Source of the DNA: Nesterenkonia sp. LB17
GTDB taxonomy: Bacteria > Actinomycetota > Actinomycetes > Actinomycetales > Micrococcaceae
Length of the DNA: 64,000 bases
NCBI RefSeq assembly: GCF_022565915.1
Contig: NZ_JAJOYX010000002.1
Location: 124,001-188,000 of the forward strand
Reading direction: 5' to 3'
The translations under genes and the position numbers were made by a program. Shown here piece after piece: positions 55,733 to 63,892 of this stretch (position 1 is its first letter; each line of letters begins with the position of its first letter). The notes below the pieces were generated by a model, which saw only the letters and a program-made list of their open reading frames with translations, searched no databases and was not told where the DNA came from.

Positions 55733-56175
55733 TTCGAGCCGAGATCGGATGGGCTTGGGAAGCCTTCGGATCTGCACCTTCCTGCGCCCTGTGATCCCGT
55801 TGAGCTGAATCCCCAGTGGTCCTGCGGACGAATCGATGTTTGATGCCCCCACCAATCTTGGGGTCTGCTCAGCCTTGTCTGCAGCGCTTCCCGAATGGGT
55901 GAGGGTCTGTGAGCCGGGGCCGATCACGGACGTTTCCGCAGTGGGCCGAGTTCAGCGCCGGACACCGGCCAGGTGGGTGCCGGCCGGCCTCTCTGATGAA
56001 TGGACAAGTCTTCTGAAAGACACACGAAGCCGAGGGTCATTGGGTGTACGAGTAGCACGCGGTGGACGCTTGCGACGTCATGAGTCTCGGCTTGGCCTCG
56101 CGGCGGGCAGGCCGCCCTGTGGGCTGAGTCGCTGACGCCGGCGATGACCGGCCCCGCCATTGGAAGGAAGGTTGC
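55733..56175. other. Gene-free gap after comEC
   Basis: In these 443 bp no frame has convincing codon use. An imperfect inverted repeat, AAGCCGAGGGTCAT (56027-56040) with ATGAGTCTCGGCTT (56080-56093), matches at 12 of 14 positions. CCCC-ACCAATCTT-GGGG lies at about 55847-55863. No tRNA, integrase or transposase is seen. This is the left border of the accessory region. Confidence 0.5.
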
Positions 56176-57126
56176 TCACCTCGCCTTCGGTCGCGTCTGC
56201 TCCGACGTCCTAGGGGACTCAGATCCGGCGGCCCCCGCGGCCATCAACCTGGGTACCAGCACGGGGAGTACAACGTCCAGGGACTCGGTAAAAATCAGGT
56301 GCTCGTCGCTGTCGATGACGAGCAACTCTTTGTTCGGGGCCTCGATCCGTTGGAACACCTGGCGGGTATAGGAGATGTCGAACAACGGGTCGCCGGTCGC
56401 GGCGATGACGACGACAGGGCAGCGCGCCGGGCCGGGCAGCTCGCTGGTCATCATCTCGGCCAGCAGGCTGAGGGGGTAGGAGCGCAGACCGAGGGGGTCG
56501 GTGTAGAACCGTTTGATGACCTCGGGGTTGCCACAGACCCGACGCGCGTCAAGGTAGGCGTCGAACGGCACGGGTGCCCCGGGAGCGACCCGGCCCAGGA
56601 CGCCGATGCCCCGCCTTAGGGCGCCGTACACCGGGGACAACCAGGTCGGTGCCCGGGTGACCCCGAGAGTGGCGGGCAGAGCCGGGTCCAGGACGTTGTG
56701 AGCGAACACAGCTGCCACGCCGGGTGCGCGAGCTGCCACTGCCAGAGCCAGCACTCCGCCTTGAGAGGATCCGAGCACCATGACGGGTGCACCCGCGTAC
56801 TGGCTGTGCATCCATGTGATGGCGTCCACAGCGTTCATAATGAGGTCACCGAAGGTCAGGTGTCGGCGGTGAAGCCGGGGGCTCTTCCCGTGCCCGGCCG
56901 GGTGAAGCCCAACGACGGTGACACCGGCGCGGTTCACTGCGTCCAGGAACTCCTCGTAGAACAGCGGGTGAGTCATCGTCCCAGGAAGGAAGAGAACCGC
57001 GGGCGCACCGGGCCCTGCGTCCCAGACCGACAGCGCGACCGGGAGCCCACCGGAGTCGATGAGGACTTCGCGGTACGCCTCAGTGCGCTGAACTGCATTC
57101 AGGCTGCGTTGTTCTGCTGTGCGCAT
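56176..57126 (-). CDS. Alpha/beta hydrolase
   Basis: A 316-residue predicted serine hydrolase with unknown substrate. Motifs are VLFLPGTMTHPLFYEEFLDA, GLHPAGHGKSPR, the nucleophile elbow VLGSSQGGVLAL, the acid in AATGDPLFD, and His in DSDEHLIF. Family-typical length, intact. Start choice: ATG at 57126 with GGAAAAGG upstream (about 6 nt); the codon at 57144 lies before that site. It follows a frameshifted ORF whose end overlaps its start, and a DUF6544 gene lies further upstream on the same strand, so the three may be one operon. No leaderless-type box, unlike the core genes. Confidence 0.82.
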   Translation of the reverse strand: MRTAEQRSLNAVQRTEAYREVLIDSGGLPVALSVWDAGPGAPAVLFLPGTMTHPLFYEEFLDAVNRAGVTVVGLHPAGHGKSPRLHRRHLTFGDLIMNAVDAITWMHSQYAGAPVMVLGSSQGGVLALAVAARAPGVAAVFAHNVLDPALPATLGVTRAPTWLSPVYGALRRGIGVLGRVAPGAPVPFDAYLDARRVCGNPEVIKRFYTDPLGLRSYPLSLLAEMMTSELPGPARCPVVVIAATGDPLFDISYTRQVFQRIEAPNKELLVIDSDEHLIFTESLDVVLPVLVPRLMAAGAAGSESPRTSEQTRPKAR

Positions 57127-57480
57127 CTGACACCTTTTCCACATTGGCGCTCCGCCCCTTCGGGTCGACGCGAGCCACCAGCGGCGCTACCCACTGCAGC
57201 GCCTCCTCGTACCGACCTTGGAGTGAGCAGCGTTGCCGAGGTGTCAGGCCGAGCAAGCCCGTGAGCAGGCGCCGTTCATCGGCCGTGCCGACCCGCCAAC
57301 CACTTCCGGAGCCGAGGCTACCAAGTCAGCAAGGCGCCCGGCTAGAACCCACGGGAAGGTGACCTCCACCGAAGTCAACCGGCCTCGGTTCCCTGCAACA
57401 GCCTCGGACCGGTGCCGGATACCGGCCGGGTCTCTGACCGACGGGCTCACCGGATGTCCGTCGGCGGGCACGAGGTCCAC
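57080..57480 (-). pseudogene. Frameshifted unidentified gene
   Basis: Two minus-strand frames together look like one gene. One runs from GTG 57480 through TFPWVLAGRLADLVASAPEV. The other is open from 57325 to the stop at 57080 and reads TADERRLLTGLLGLTPRQR, then RYEEALQWVAPLVARVDPKG. GC-rich third positions move from one frame to the other near 57290, which suggests a single indel. It starts 8 bp after the DUF6544 stop and overlaps the hydrolase start. I do not recognise the family. A sequencing error or chance open frames are the alternatives. Confidence 0.35.
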
Positions 57481-57488
57481 GTCCTGAG

Positions 57489-58355
57489 TCAGTACCGCTC
57501 CGGCACGTCGTAATTGACATCGGTGATCGTCAGCCGGATGTAGGAGAAGTCACCGTTCTCGCGGGAGTAGGCCGCCTCGCCTTCGGTTGGTACGCGGACG
57601 CCGTCGAACTCTCCATAAGCATTCATCGGCGTCGACCACGGCAACACCGCCCCGTAGTCACGGTCGTACCGATCAGCGATCATGTTCGTGGGCCGACCCT
57701 CCCGGTCGAAGAAGAAGGTGGCCGTGCCACTGACGCCGCAGTAGGACATGGTGGCCCGGGCGGCGCCGTCGTCGATGGGGTCCCAGGTGATCTCGGGGAT
57801 CAAGGAGCCGGCTGGGAACCACAGGATCTCGTTCAGGTACCGCAGCAGGTCGCCCTCGTCCATCTCGGGCCCGGCATCACGGGCCACCGGAACCAGACCC
57901 AGCACGCGCATCTCCAGCGCGCCGCGACCGTCGAGATAACTGTCCTTCCCGATCACCGGTAAGCCCGGTGCGATGCGGGTGTTGGCCTTCCAGACGAAGG
58001 CCGGCGGCTGCGTCGAGTAGTACTCCTCGGCGGTGAACGGGAGCCAGCCGAGGTCACCCACGAGCAGCTCGCCTTCCTGCTGCAGCCGGACCGTGGAGGG
58101 GATCGGCTTGCCGACCACCCCGGACCACCGCAGCCAGCGTTGAACAGGCCCGGGGAGGCCCACGAGGTCTTCCTGGCACACTAGATCGAAGGTGACCGCA
58201 GCACCGGGCTCCAGCACCTCGTCGATCTGGCCGTTGATCCGTCGCTCGAAGGTGTACCTGCCGAGGCCGATGACCGATGCCCCCACCAGGACGACAAGGG
58301 TCAGGCCGCCGTAGACCATCAGCGTGCGGTTGTGGATTCTGGCCACCCGTCTCAC
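57489..58355 (-). CDS. DUF6544-type protein
   Basis: A 288-residue protein with an N-terminal transmembrane helix (about 13-32), then a soluble extracytoplasmic domain of the DUF6544/DUF6920 type. Recognisable elements are LPGPVQRWLRWSGVVGKP near 66-83, WLPFTAEEYYSTQPPAFVWK near 103-122, DSYLDGRGALEMRVLGLVPV near 137-156, and ITWDPIDDGAARATM. The function is unknown. In other bacteria this domain often follows a small four-helix membrane domain in one chain; that domain is encoded here by the divergent gene at 58696. GTG start at 58355; 58346 is equally likely, since AGAGG fits it better. Confidence 0.72.
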   Translation of the reverse strand: MRRVARIHNRTLMVYGGLTLVVLVGASVIGLGRYTFERRINGQIDEVLEPGAAVTFDLVCQEDLVGLPGPVQRWLRWSGVVGKPIPSTVRLQQEGELLVGDLGWLPFTAEEYYSTQPPAFVWKANTRIAPGLPVIGKDSYLDGRGALEMRVLGLVPVARDAGPEMDEGDLLRYLNEILWFPAGSLIPEITWDPIDDGAARATMSYCGVSGTATFFFDREGRPTNMIADRYDRDYGAVLPWSTPMNAYGEFDGVRVPTEGEAAYSRENGDFSYIRLTITDVNYDVPERY

Positions 58356-58695
58356 CTCTCATCGAGCCAGTGCGGGACGGACCCAGGACCTCCGTCACTG
58401 ACGGTACTCAAGTTACCGCGCCAGACGCGCTTCGGGCGATCCGCTGCACGCTTGACCCTGCGATGAGATGCGGTGGGCGACCGGGCCAGCGGGGCCGGGG
58501 AGACGGTGGTGATCAGGGCGTCCAGGTGGGTCGATGTCACGAACTGGGAACCGTGCGGTCCGTCAGGGTGCGCCCACCCATGTCGTCTGTGCGCGGTCTG
58601 ACCAAAGGCCCTTCACGGCGCGAGGAGAGATCCTTATGATCCAGAGCCAAGGGCTCGCGCCTGGCGCTGAGGATTCGACCGCGGAAGGGGTTGTC
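58356..58695. promoter_or_regulatory. Divergent control region of the DUF6544 pair
   Basis: 340 bp between two outward-facing genes. An inverted repeat CGGTA-CTCAAGT-TACCG (58402-58418) is a possible operator. GAGGAGAG (58620-58627) and GGAAGGGG (58683-58690) are ribosome-binding sites for two in-frame starts of the plus-strand gene. No other gene is seen. Confidence 0.35.
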
Positions 58696-59109
58696 ATGAA
58701 GGGAGCGTGGTGGTGGGTGACCGCGGCGATCATTGGGTTCCATGGCCTGATCCACCTTCTCGGCGCGGTCAAGGGATTCGGTTGGGCCGACGTAGAGGCG
58801 CTGAGCTCCTCCATCTCAGTCCTGGCTGCAGCGTTCTGGTTGCTCGCGGCCACACTTGTCATTGCGTCGGCCGTGACGCTCGCCCTTGGTCCACCTCGCT
58901 GGTGGGCGGCGCTTGCGGCGCCCGCTGCGATCGTTTCGCAAGTCATGGTCATCTCTTCCTGGTCGGACGCCAAGGCAGGCACCGCCGCCAACGTCGTCCT
59001 CCTTGGTGCCGCCATCTGGACAACTGCCTCGCAGGGGTCACGCGGACTGGGGGCAGGAGGCCGGCCCCGCACTCGGCGCGTCACAAGAACAGGTGCTCCC
59101 AAAAGCTGA
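58696..59109 (+). CDS. Small membrane protein, N-terminal part of the DUF6544 family
   Basis: A 137-residue integral membrane protein with four hydrophobic segments. Typical family phrases are GFHGLIHLLGAVKGFGWADV near 15-34, then WLLAATLVIASAVTLALGPP, RWWAALAAPAAIVSQVMVIS and WSDAKAGTAANVVLLGAAIW. The basic C-terminal tail (RPRTRRVTRTG) stops where the DUF6544 domain would begin in fused relatives. ATG 58696 has GGAAGGGG 5 nt upstream; ATG 58636 (157 residues) also has a good site and cannot be excluded. Function unknown. Confidence 0.68.
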   Translation: MKGAWWWVTAAIIGFHGLIHLLGAVKGFGWADVEALSSSISVLAAAFWLLAATLVIASAVTLALGPPRWWAALAAPAAIVSQVMVISSWSDAKAGTAANVVLLGAAIWTTASQGSRGLGAGGRPRTRRVTRTGAPKS

Positions 59110-59407
59110 ATCCGTGCCGGTCGTCAAGTAACACACACGGCCGTTCAGTGTGTTTGCGAGCAGCGCCGCGGCGGGCCGATGCCAGGTTGTGGCGGGTCGC
59201 CGGTCGGAACGCTCTGGGCTAGGTCCCAGCCCGTACGTGGGTTACCCGTCGCCGGCCGTCGTTCACTCGCAGTACGCCACGGCCCCGGACGTGCTGAGGT
59301 AAGCACTCGTGCCCGCGATGGCGCTCGCCGTCGCACCGGCGGTCAGGGGCAGCTGTGGCGCGCCCCGATGGAGGGGGTGCGCGGGGCTGGTCAGCATGTG
59401 CCACCCC
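59110..59407. other. Gap without a recognisable gene
   Basis: 298 bp between convergent gene ends. The open frames are arginine- and proline-rich shadows. No repeat, tRNA or terminator is recognised. Confidence 0.45.
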
Positions 59408-60154
59408 TTAGACGGGTGATCTCGCCGTGGACCCATCTTGGGGACCAGGTCTCGTGCCGTCGGCTCGTAGGGTGCGGCCTTGGAGGAAGGCGAGCGTGGC
59501 GATCGGTAGCGACATCACGGCGCTGGTGAGGCTGACGATGCCCGCGAGGGGGCCCGTCCCTGCGGCGTACAGCACGAATGCCGCGATGGAGAGCGCACCC
59601 ATCCCCGTGAGCCAACCAGCCAACCAGCGTCGACCGTGTTCGGCCAGGAGGCTGGCCAGGAGCAGTGCGGCGGCACCAAGGAGTGCGTAGCCGGCGAGGT
59701 CGATGGCGTAGGGGATGGACTCGACGTCGTGGAAGTACCATTGCGCGGCGGTTGTGGGGTCGCGGTCGACGAGGTCGGGGAAGAACGTGTACTGGGAGGT
59801 GTAGGCGAGCGTCGCGAACGCGACGTAGGCGCCCAGGAGCACACCGGCTGTCGACCGGCGCACCGAGGACGGGGGTACGCCCGCCGCGGCTGCCAGAAGC
59901 AGCACGATGGAGACGAACGCGGGTGCGAGCAGCGAGGCACCGACGAACCCCCACTGGTATAGCGCGCGGCCCTGCTCGAAGTCGTACATTCCCTCGAGCA
60001 GCCGCGGCGGTGGGGAAGAGGCGAACACCAGGCCCATCATCGAGGCTGCAACCACATAGACGGCGCTCGCTACGACCAGGCCCGTGCCGACCCGGCGCCC
60101 CCAGGCAGCGCCTTCGTGCTGCTCGCGGGCCGAAGTTGTGTGCGGTGGGTTCAT
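59408..60154 (-). CDS. Unrecognised six-helix membrane protein
   Basis: 248 residues with about six hydrophobic segments (near 24-46, 70-92, 102-122, 145-170, 175-195 and 200-225), a short cytoplasmic N-terminus and a polar C-tail. Loops contain QYTFFPDLVDRDPTTAAQWY and FHDVESIPYAIDLAGY. I do not recognise the family. ATG 60154 has GGAGGA just upstream and overlaps the stop of the upstream gene as ATGA, so it was built as part of a two-gene operon. Codon use supports real coding. Confidence 0.65.
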   Translation of the reverse strand: MNPPHTTSAREQHEGAAWGRRVGTGLVVASAVYVVAASMMGLVFASSPPPRLLEGMYDFEQGRALYQWGFVGASLLAPAFVSIVLLLAAAAGVPPSSVRRSTAGVLLGAYVAFATLAYTSQYTFFPDLVDRDPTTAAQWYFHDVESIPYAIDLAGYALLGAAALLLASLLAEHGRRWLAGWLTGMGALSIAAFVLYAAGTGPLAGIVSLTSAVMSLPIATLAFLQGRTLRADGTRPGPQDGSTARSPV

Positions 60155-60684
60155 GGTTCCTCCCTGGTCCTGTGTCCGGACCGCACGTTCACGAGTTCCG
60201 GAACCATCGCGATGTCCACCCGGAGCTCGTGGGTGCGGCGCGATCCAGCGTCGCCAGCCAGCGGTGGCTCATCGGCCACCGGCGGAATATCGGTAACCGG
60301 AACAGCGCCGTGAGCAGCGGGCGGCGCTGCCGTGTGCGCCACGCTCCGACCCGATCGAGCGTGAGCGTCACCCGGTCCTCGGTACGTTCGAGTTCGCAGC
60401 GTCCGCGCAGTTCGGGGCTGCCGTCGGCGTGCAGCGCGATGGTCCCCTTGAAGCACGCAGGCGGGGACCGACGGCGAGGGGCCGCGCAGTGGCGGATCCA
60501 GCCGAACCCCGGCAGCCAACAGTCCGGCGGTGGCCGGTACGAGCACGGCCATGACGACCGACACAGCGGTCGACGGCTGGCCGTCCCGGACACCATGAGC
60601 TGGCGGCGTGGAAGCGCCTACGACTGAGGCGACGTGGGGCTTGCGCTGCCGTTTCGGCCCCTCAGTGACCCACATATCAGTCAT
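60151..60684 (-). pseudogene. Gene with two compensating frameshifts
   Basis: It starts at ATG 60684 with a perfect GGAGG 7 nt upstream and ends with a TGA overlapping the next gene's ATG, so both ends are in the same frame (177 codons). Coding signal leaves that frame near 60450 (after PSPSVPAC) and continues one frame over as CFKGTIALHADGSPELRGRC ... LFRLPIFRRW. It returns near 60236 for HELRVDIAMVPELVNVRSG. In the middle, GC-rich third positions follow the second frame. One +1 and one -1 change explain it. The N-terminus has a hydrophobic helix (VVMAVLVPATAGLLAAGV). Family unknown. Confidence 0.45.
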
Positions 60685-60767
60685 GGCAATCCTCCATCTT
60701 CGCGCCCCGCATCCTGGGCGACTTCGACTGACACGACCACCGTACGACGGCGCACAGACGACCACTA

Positions 60768-61313
60768 GTGGCGAAGGCCCGACCAGAAGTGACCAAAGGC
60801 CCTGTCGTGCGGACCGAGACGAGGCGCATGCTGAGATCGGCTGTCACCTTGACCGAAGGAACGCCGACCCCTTACCTGAAGGTCCGCGACACCGCCATGC
60901 ACAGCCTCGGGATCGGCACCACTCACGACATGAGGTCTGTCATCTCCGGCATCTTTCTGGCCTCTTGGCGCTTCCGCGGCTACACACCGAAGGAGAAACT
61001 GAACCTGTGGCGCGGCCGAGTGTTCTCGCGGGGCTTCGGACTGTGGGACCAGTTCATCAGGACCGACTTACGCAGCACCGTCCCAGCACTGCAGATCCCG
61101 GTGTACTTCCTCGAAGGCAAATACGACTACACCTGTGCCACCTCTCTGGCGAGGGACTACTTCGAGCAGCTGCGAGCCCCTGTCAAGGGCTTCTACGTCT
61201 TCGACGACTCGGCACACAGCCCTCTTCTGGAGGAGCCCCGCAAAGCCCATCGCGTCGTCGAGCACGACGTACTCACCGGCACAACGGCCCTCGCAGATGG
61301 CAACGGTGCCTGA
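60768..61313 (+). pseudogene. C-terminal fragment of an alpha/beta hydrolase
   Basis: 181 residues matching only the cap and C-terminal part of a large alpha/beta hydrolase. The cap is DMRSVISGIFLASWRFRGYT, the acid is in VYFLEGKYDYTCATSLARDY, and His is in FDDSAHSPLLEEP. The nucleophile elbow and N-terminal sheet are absent, and a TGA at about 60729 closes the frame upstream. It therefore lacks the catalytic Ser and is probably inactive. The GTG at 60768 has no good ribosome-binding site. Confidence 0.65.
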
Positions 61314-61522
61314 AGAGATGACTCTCGGCCGAGATGGGGCCATGCCCCTGTGGGGGAGTTGCCGACGGCCGGGTCCATGGTGACGAGCCAGAAGGTCGCG
61401 GGGGCCGATGCCGGTCCAGCTACCGGTCCTCACCGCTGCGATCGGTCGCGGGGAAAGAGTCTTGCGCGGCCGACCAACCGAGTGCTTGACTAGTTTCACA
61501 AGCCGCTAGAGAGTGAGGCGTC
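61314..61522. promoter_or_regulatory. Upstream region of the ABC permease
   Basis: TTGACT (61486-61491) and TAGAGA (61507-61512) form a weak promoter with a 15-nt spacer. The inverted repeat GCTTG-N10-CAAGC (61484-61503) overlaps it and could be an operator. GTGAGG precedes the GTG start. Confidence 0.3.
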
Positions 61523-63883
61523 GTGTACGCCCGCATGGTCCTCCGAGATTACCGTCGCAACCGCGGGGTCACCCTGATCCTCGTTCTGCTGATGATGCTC
61601 GCAGTGGTGCTGGCGACCGCGAGCGCCGGGACCCTGGTCCGGCTGGTCGGAGCGTCGGACAGTCTGATGACCCAGGCCGATGCTCCCCACGTGGCGCAGC
61701 TGCATGCGGGCCTCCACGACCAGGAGCAGCTTGACGCCTGGGTGGCCGGCCGGGAAGAGGTGGCCGACCACCAGACCATGCTGCTGCTGGGCATCGGTGG
61801 GTCGGACCTGTTCTTCGACGGGGTGGCCCAGACCGACAACATCCAGCAGAACTCGCTGGTGGTGCCGAACCAGGAGCGGGACCTGCTGCTCGACCTGGAC
61901 AACGAGCCGATCCTCGAGGTGGAGCCGGGCACTATCGTGCTGCCGGTCATCTACCAGGTGGAGGCGGGGCTGGATGTGGGAGACCCCGTGCGGATCACCG
62001 GTTCGGACGGCTTCGCCACCGAGCTGGTGATCGCCGGCTTCGCCCGCGACTCGATCATGAACCCTGCGGTGACCAGCTCCAAGCGGCTGGCGGTGTCACC
62101 GTCAGACCTGGAGGAGGTGCGTGCGCACACCGGGCAGGTGGAGCAGCTCATCGAATTCTGGCTGCACGACCCCGAAAGCCAGAGTGCGACCTTCCAGAAG
62201 GCCTACCAGGACTCGGGGATGCCGGCGGCGGGTCAGATGGTGGACGCCGCAGCGTTCCGCATGTTCACCATGGTCGGTGACGGGATGGTGGCTGCTGTCA
62301 TCATCCTCGTGGCTGCGCTGCTGCTGGTCGTGGGGATGCTGTGCCTGCGGTTCTCGTTCCTGACCGCGGCCGAACAGGACTACCGCGAGATCGGGGTCCT
62401 GAAGGCCATCGGTGCCCCCGGGCGCGGCATCAAACGGATCTACCTGACCAAGTACGCGCTCCTGGCGGGGGTCGCCACGGTGCTGGGCCTGCCCGTCGGG
62501 TTGGTGCTGACGCCTGTGCTCACCCGCAACATCACCCGCTACATGGGCTCGGTCCCCAGCGTCTGGAACTGGGTGGTCCCCGTATTGGCCGCACTGGCGG
62601 TGCTGACCCTGCTCGTGCTGTTCGTGGTCCTGCTGCTGCGCCGCTTCGACAAGATCAGCGCCGTGGCCGCGCTCAGCGCGGGGTCCGCCGGCGGGCGGTC
62701 CAGGTCGAGTATGCGGCTGCACCGCTCGAGGATGCCGGTGCAGCTCCGCCTCGGTGTGATGGACGTCGTGAGCCGCGCGCCGACCTACCTGCTGCTCTTC
62801 CTCGTCTTCGCCGTGAGCACCTTCATCATCATCGTGCCTATCAGTTCGGCCGCGACGGCCAGTGCCCCCGGTTTCGTCAACTACATGGGTACCGGCCAGG
62901 TCGACATGCGCATTGAGCTGCGGCAGGCGGACCCCGCCTCGGCGGAGCAGTTCGCACGGATCGTCGAGCGGCTGGAGTCCGACCCCGAGGTGAGCGCCGT
63001 CGCCCCGATGGTCACCACCCGCAACGACACCATCGACAAGGACGGGAACACAGCGAGCCTCTACGTGGAGAACGGGAACCACACCCTGCTCCCGCTGACG
63101 TATGCCGAGGGTCGGGCACCGGTCGACGGCACCGAGATCGCGCTGTCACTGCTCGCGATGAACCAGACCGGGCGCCAGGTCGGTGACACCCTCCCGGTCC
63201 AGGTAGGAACCCAGGAACGGGAGCTGGCGGTCGTCGGGAGTTACCAGGACATCACCAACGGGGGGACGACGTCGAAGTCCGTGCTGCCCACCGGTGAGGG
63301 CGAGGTCATGTGGTACATGGCCGGTGTCGAGCTGGTGCCAGGCACCGATGCCGGTGACAAGGCCGCCGCCTTCGCCGACGAGTTCGCCCCGGCCACGGTC
63401 GCGGACATCGAGCAATGGCGGATCCAGACCCTGGGCCCGATCGCCGAGCAGATCACCATCACCGCGCTCGTCTCCGCCGCCGTGGCGCTGGCCCTGGCCG
63501 CTCTGATGACCGCCCTGTTCGTGCGGATGCTCCTGGCCCGCGACGCCGGCCAGATCGCCGTGCAGCGCGCGGTCGGTGCCGACGACGCCGGTCTGCGGCG
63601 GCAGTACCTCACCCGGATGCTGCTGGTGCTCCTGATCGGCGTCGTCGTCGGGACCGTGGCGGCCACCACCCTGGGCCAGGGGATGTTCAACCTCATGTTC
63701 GAGTTCGTCTACGGCGGCATCGAGTCGCTCGGACAGGGCACCAGCCGCATCGACTTCATGGTCAACCCCCTCCTCACCTACCTGGCCCTGCCCGCCGCCC
63801 TGCTCGCGACCGTGGCCCTCACCACCAGCGCCAGCTCCCGCTCCATCTCCGAGGCCAGCATCTCCACCCTCACCACCGAATAG
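61523..63883 (+). CDS. FtsX-family ABC transporter permease
   Basis: A 786-residue permease of the MacB/LolC-type fold, two FtsX halves in one chain. The N-terminal helix (about 17-37) is followed by an extracytoplasmic domain (about 45-255), three helices (about 258-285, 310-340 and 350-375), a short basic linker (RSRSSMRLHRSRM), a second helix-domain-three-helix unit (about 425-445, a domain to 640, helices near 650, 695 and 750). EIGVLKAIGAPGRGIKRIYL is the coupling motif; IAVQRAVGADDAGLRRQYL is its partner in the second half. Substrate unknown: lipids, peptides or drugs are possible. GTG start; 9 bp before an ABC ATPase. Confidence 0.87.
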   Translation: MYARMVLRDYRRNRGVTLILVLLMMLAVVLATASAGTLVRLVGASDSLMTQADAPHVAQLHAGLHDQEQLDAWVAGREEVADHQTMLLLGIGGSDLFFDGVAQTDNIQQNSLVVPNQERDLLLDLDNEPILEVEPGTIVLPVIYQVEAGLDVGDPVRITGSDGFATELVIAGFARDSIMNPAVTSSKRLAVSPSDLEEVRAHTGQVEQLIEFWLHDPESQSATFQKAYQDSGMPAAGQMVDAAAFRMFTMVGDGMVAAVIILVAALLLVVGMLCLRFSFLTAAEQDYREIGVLKAIGAPGRGIKRIYLTKYALLAGVATVLGLPVGLVLTPVLTRNITRYMGSVPSVWNWVVPVLAALAVLTLLVLFVVLLLRRFDKISAVAALSAGSAGGRSRSSMRLHRSRMPVQLRLGVMDVVSRAPTYLLLFLVFAVSTFIIIVPISSAATASAPGFVNYMGTGQVDMRIELRQADPASAEQFARIVERLESDPEVSAVAPMVTTRNDTIDKDGNTASLYVENGNHTLLPLTYAEGRAPVDGTEIALSLLAMNQTGRQVGDTLPVQVGTQERELAVVGSYQDITNGGTTSKSVLPTGEGEVMWYMAGVELVPGTDAGDKAAAFADEFAPATVADIEQWRIQTLGPIAEQITITALVSAAVALALAALMTALFVRMLLARDAGQIAVQRAVGADDAGLRRQYLTRMLLVLLIGVVVGTVAATTLGQGMFNLMFEFVYGGIESLGQGTSRIDFMVNPLLTYLALPAALLATVALTTSASSRSISEASISTLTTE

Positions 63884-63892
63884 GCGACCGCG

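Noticed and set aside
56027-56093. Inverted repeat AAGCCGAGGGTCAT / ATGAGTCTCGGCTT as a mobile-element end
   Set aside because: 12 of 14 matches across 39 nt without a transposase or target duplication; compatible with chance or a weak hairpin.
59665-60627. A 320-codon plus-strand frame in the accessory region
   Set aside because: Arginine- and proline-rich, antisense to two genes with good ribosome-binding sites; no recognisable motif.
61068-61499. A 143-codon minus-strand frame opposite the hydrolase fragment
   Set aside because: Composition is that of a shadow, and the plus strand carries clear hydrolase motifs.
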